A stretch of 5,069 nucleotides of DNA from Candidatus Woesearchaeota archaeon (GTDB taxonomy: Archaea; Nanobdellota; Nanobdellia; Woesearchaeales; UBA12501). Position 1 is the stretch's first letter. The number at the start of each line of letters is the position of its first letter. The notes under the pieces are model-generated. The model was not told the DNA's origin. It ran no database searches and saw only the letters and a list, made by a program, of their open reading frames with translations. Location: assembly GCA_016177315.1 (NCBI GenBank), contig JACOVN010000114.1, forward strand, positions 1-5,069, in the 5' to 3' direction. Both the position numbers and the translations under genes were made by a program. Positions 3,942-5,069 of the stretch are shown here, in pieces.

Positions 3942-4925
3942 TGCCTTTACATACATCGTTGCATAGCTGCCTTTCTGCAGGAAAAATTTCAATTGGATTT
4001 TCTTCTTGCCTGCATTGAATTCATCTTCTTCTGCTTTTCCCATTTCAAGATTTTTTGCTGTTGCCAGCAAATCCCTCATTCCTCCTTCTGCGCTCATGCC
4101 GGGCAATTCCTTCAAGACAAAGCTTCTTGGAGTGATGTTTTCTTCTTCCATGATTTCATCGAGGATGTTCTGTATTGTTTTATCTGTCTTAGGGATATGG
4201 AAGCCAATGAAGGTAATAGAAATATTGGTAATAGGAACGGTAGGGAACAGGAGAACACCAAATTTCCAGGGCAGCTCTCGATGAGGAAATTGCACTAAAT
4301 ACTGTTTTACTGTTTCGTTCCACAACCAACTCTGGTAGGCGTTGATGTATAGCATCAGGACTTTTCTCGGCAGGGTTTTGATGGCTGCAATGGGATTCTT
4401 TGGCTCTCTTGCTAAGGCGTGTTGCACAGAAGCGTGCTCTATGATTTCCGCTGCCTGTAAAAATTTTCTTTGAATCAGAAGCTTCCCGATGACATGGTTA
4501 TTTTTTGAAAACCGTTGCTCATCAAAGTAATTAGGGAATCGTGTTATTGCCCTTGGTTTGTCCTCAATGTTCCGCACCGTGATAGTAAAGCTATTTCCCT
4601 CTAAGTCTCCTAGACTGATAGGCTCATTTCCATAGCCAAGAAATTGCAAGGAGATGTCCCCGAGCTTTATGGTTGCTATTCTTTCTGAAGAAATACCATA
4701 CATAGAAATCTTTTGATGCGTGACAGCTTTTTTATCCTTATTCCCTGCGAAGCCTATCTTGGATACTGGAATCTTCAACGCTTTTGCAATCCGCTCTGCT
4801 GCTGCCGGAGTAGAATAATTGATTTTTGTGAGAGAGCAATACGCGTACTTCCCTTGCTTCTTTGGCTTGACGGTGCTTATTTCCTCAACAACGAAATCCT
4901 CTGGAAGCACCTTAATCTGGTACAT
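3930..4925 (-). CDS. truD: tRNA pseudouridine(13) synthase TruD
   Basis: Converts uridine to pseudouridine in tRNA, typically position 13. The 331-residue protein contains the family motifs in order: PEDFVVEE at 8-15, GFAGNKDKKAVTHQ at 58-71 with the expected catalytic Asp64, NYFDEQRFS at 132-140, NAYQSWLWN at 195-203, LPGMSAEGGMRD at 274-285 (the TRUD insert region), and FLQKGSYATMYVKAL at 315-329. The NYF motif usually reads NYFGxQRFG; here both glycines are replaced (Asp135, Ser140). The ATG at 4925 is preceded by an AT-rich box at about the right distance for a leaderless mRNA. The gene is convergent with adk, overlapping it by 12 bases, and divergent from tRNA-Arg. Archaeal TruD/Pus7 relatives can also modify other tRNA sites, so the exact target is not certain. 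Confidence 0.93.
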   Translation of the reverse strand: MYQIKVLPEDFVVEEISTVKPKKQGKYAYCSLTKINYSTPAAAERIAKALKIPVSKIGFAGNKDKKAVTHQKISMYGISSERIATIKLGDISLQFLGYGNEPISLGDLEGNSFTITVRNIEDKPRAITRFPNYFDEQRFSKNNHVIGKLLIQRKFLQAAEIIEHASVQHALAREPKNPIAAIKTLPRKVLMLYINAYQSWLWNETVKQYLVQFPHRELPWKFGVLLFPTVPITNISITFIGFHIPKTDKTIQNILDEIMEEENITPRSFVLKELPGMSAEGGMRDLLATAKNLEMGKAEEDEFNAGKKKIQLKFFLQKGSYATMYVKALFS

Positions 4926-4944
4926 AACACCGAAATGAGGGGTA

Positions 4945-4959
4945 AAGTATTAAAAGGCT
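4945..4959. promoter_or_regulatory. Shared AT-rich promoter box between truD and tRNA-Arg
   Basis: The box AAGTATTAAAAGGCT lies about 27 bases from the truD ATG (4925, leftward) and about 29 bases from the tRNA-Arg 5' end (4981, rightward). Read on the minus strand it gives CCTTTTAATACTT and on the plus strand GTATTAAAAGG, both plausible archaeal TATA boxes. No other AT-rich box is present in the 55-base gap, so one element probably serves both genes, with truD made as a leaderless mRNA. Confidence 0.5.
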
Positions 4960-4980
4960 TTGCAGGCCTCTTGCCCTTAA

Positions 4981-5056
4981 GGGCCAGTAGCCTAGCCTGG
5001 ATTAGGGCGACAGCCTCCTAAGCTGTAGGTCCGGGGTTCAAATCCCCGCTGGCCCG
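4981..5056 (+). tRNA. tRNA-Arg (anticodon CCU)
   Basis: A canonical cloverleaf without an intron. The acceptor stem is 4981-4987 with 5049-5055 (7 of 7). The D stem is 4990-4993 with 5005-5008, including one U-G pair, and the D loop has G18-G19 at 4999-5000. The anticodon stem is 5010-5014 with 5022-5026, and the loop CTCCTAA has CCU at 5017-5019. The variable loop is AGGTC, the T stem is CGGGG/CCCCG, and the T loop TTCAAAT is standard. The discriminator is G73 at 5056 and no CCA is encoded. It reads AGG codons. It serves as an in-window reference showing that the odd elbow of tRNA-Thr is not general in this genome. Confidence 0.95.
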
Positions 5057-5069
5057 CTCTCCCTAAAAA

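Noticed and set aside
4713..5021. Plus-strand open frame of 102 codons at the right end
   Set aside because: It runs antisense through truD and into tRNA-Arg and has no start signals.

Overview
The window reads as a compact stretch of an archaeal chromosome. The evidence is a tRNA with a bulge-helix-bulge intron at position 37/38, tRNA genes without an encoded CCA end, AT-rich TATA-like boxes about 25 bases upstream of starts, GGTG/GAGG-type ribosome binding sites, and at least two starts placed for leaderless mRNAs. Together with the bacterial-type zinc-LID adenylate kinase and two small proteins I cannot name, this would fit a DPANN-type or similar genome. That lineage guess rests on recollection of such genomes and is weak.

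Layout, left to right. A promoter and ribosome binding site lead into a complete glutamate dehydrogenase gene (60-1325, +). Only 13 bases after its stop, and convergent to it, ends an Lrp/AsnC-family regulator (1339-1806, -). The 243-base gap between the regulator and the next gene holds the main regulatory structure of the window: a long inverted repeat (1863-1915) that brackets the likely TATA box of the regulator, followed by smaller inverted repeats with the same GGAAA/TTTCC half-site. The next gene (2050-2673, +) encodes a 207-residue Trp/Tyr-rich protein of unknown function, probably from a leaderless mRNA. Then comes tRNA-Thr(UGU) with an 11-nt intron and an unusual elbow (2714-2797, +), a helical 155-residue unknown protein (2840-3307, +), and adenylate kinase (3309-3941, +) one base further on. 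TruD pseudouridine synthase (3930-4925, -) ends inside the last codons of adk. A single AT-rich box between truD and tRNA-Arg(CCU) (4981-5056, +) is placed to serve both.

Functionally, glutamate dehydrogenase links 2-oxoglutarate and ammonia to glutamate, and the adjacent Lrp/AsnC protein is of a class that commonly senses amino acids. It probably controls its own gene and perhaps the 207-residue neighbour. Adenylate kinase, TruD and the two tRNAs are housekeeping functions of nucleotide balance and translation. Both tRNAs carry U13, the position TruD-family enzymes modify.

No mobile element, CRISPR array, toxin-antitoxin pair or obvious defence system is visible. The most unusual items are the elbow of the tRNA-Thr, its minimal intron, and the repeat array upstream of the Lrp gene.
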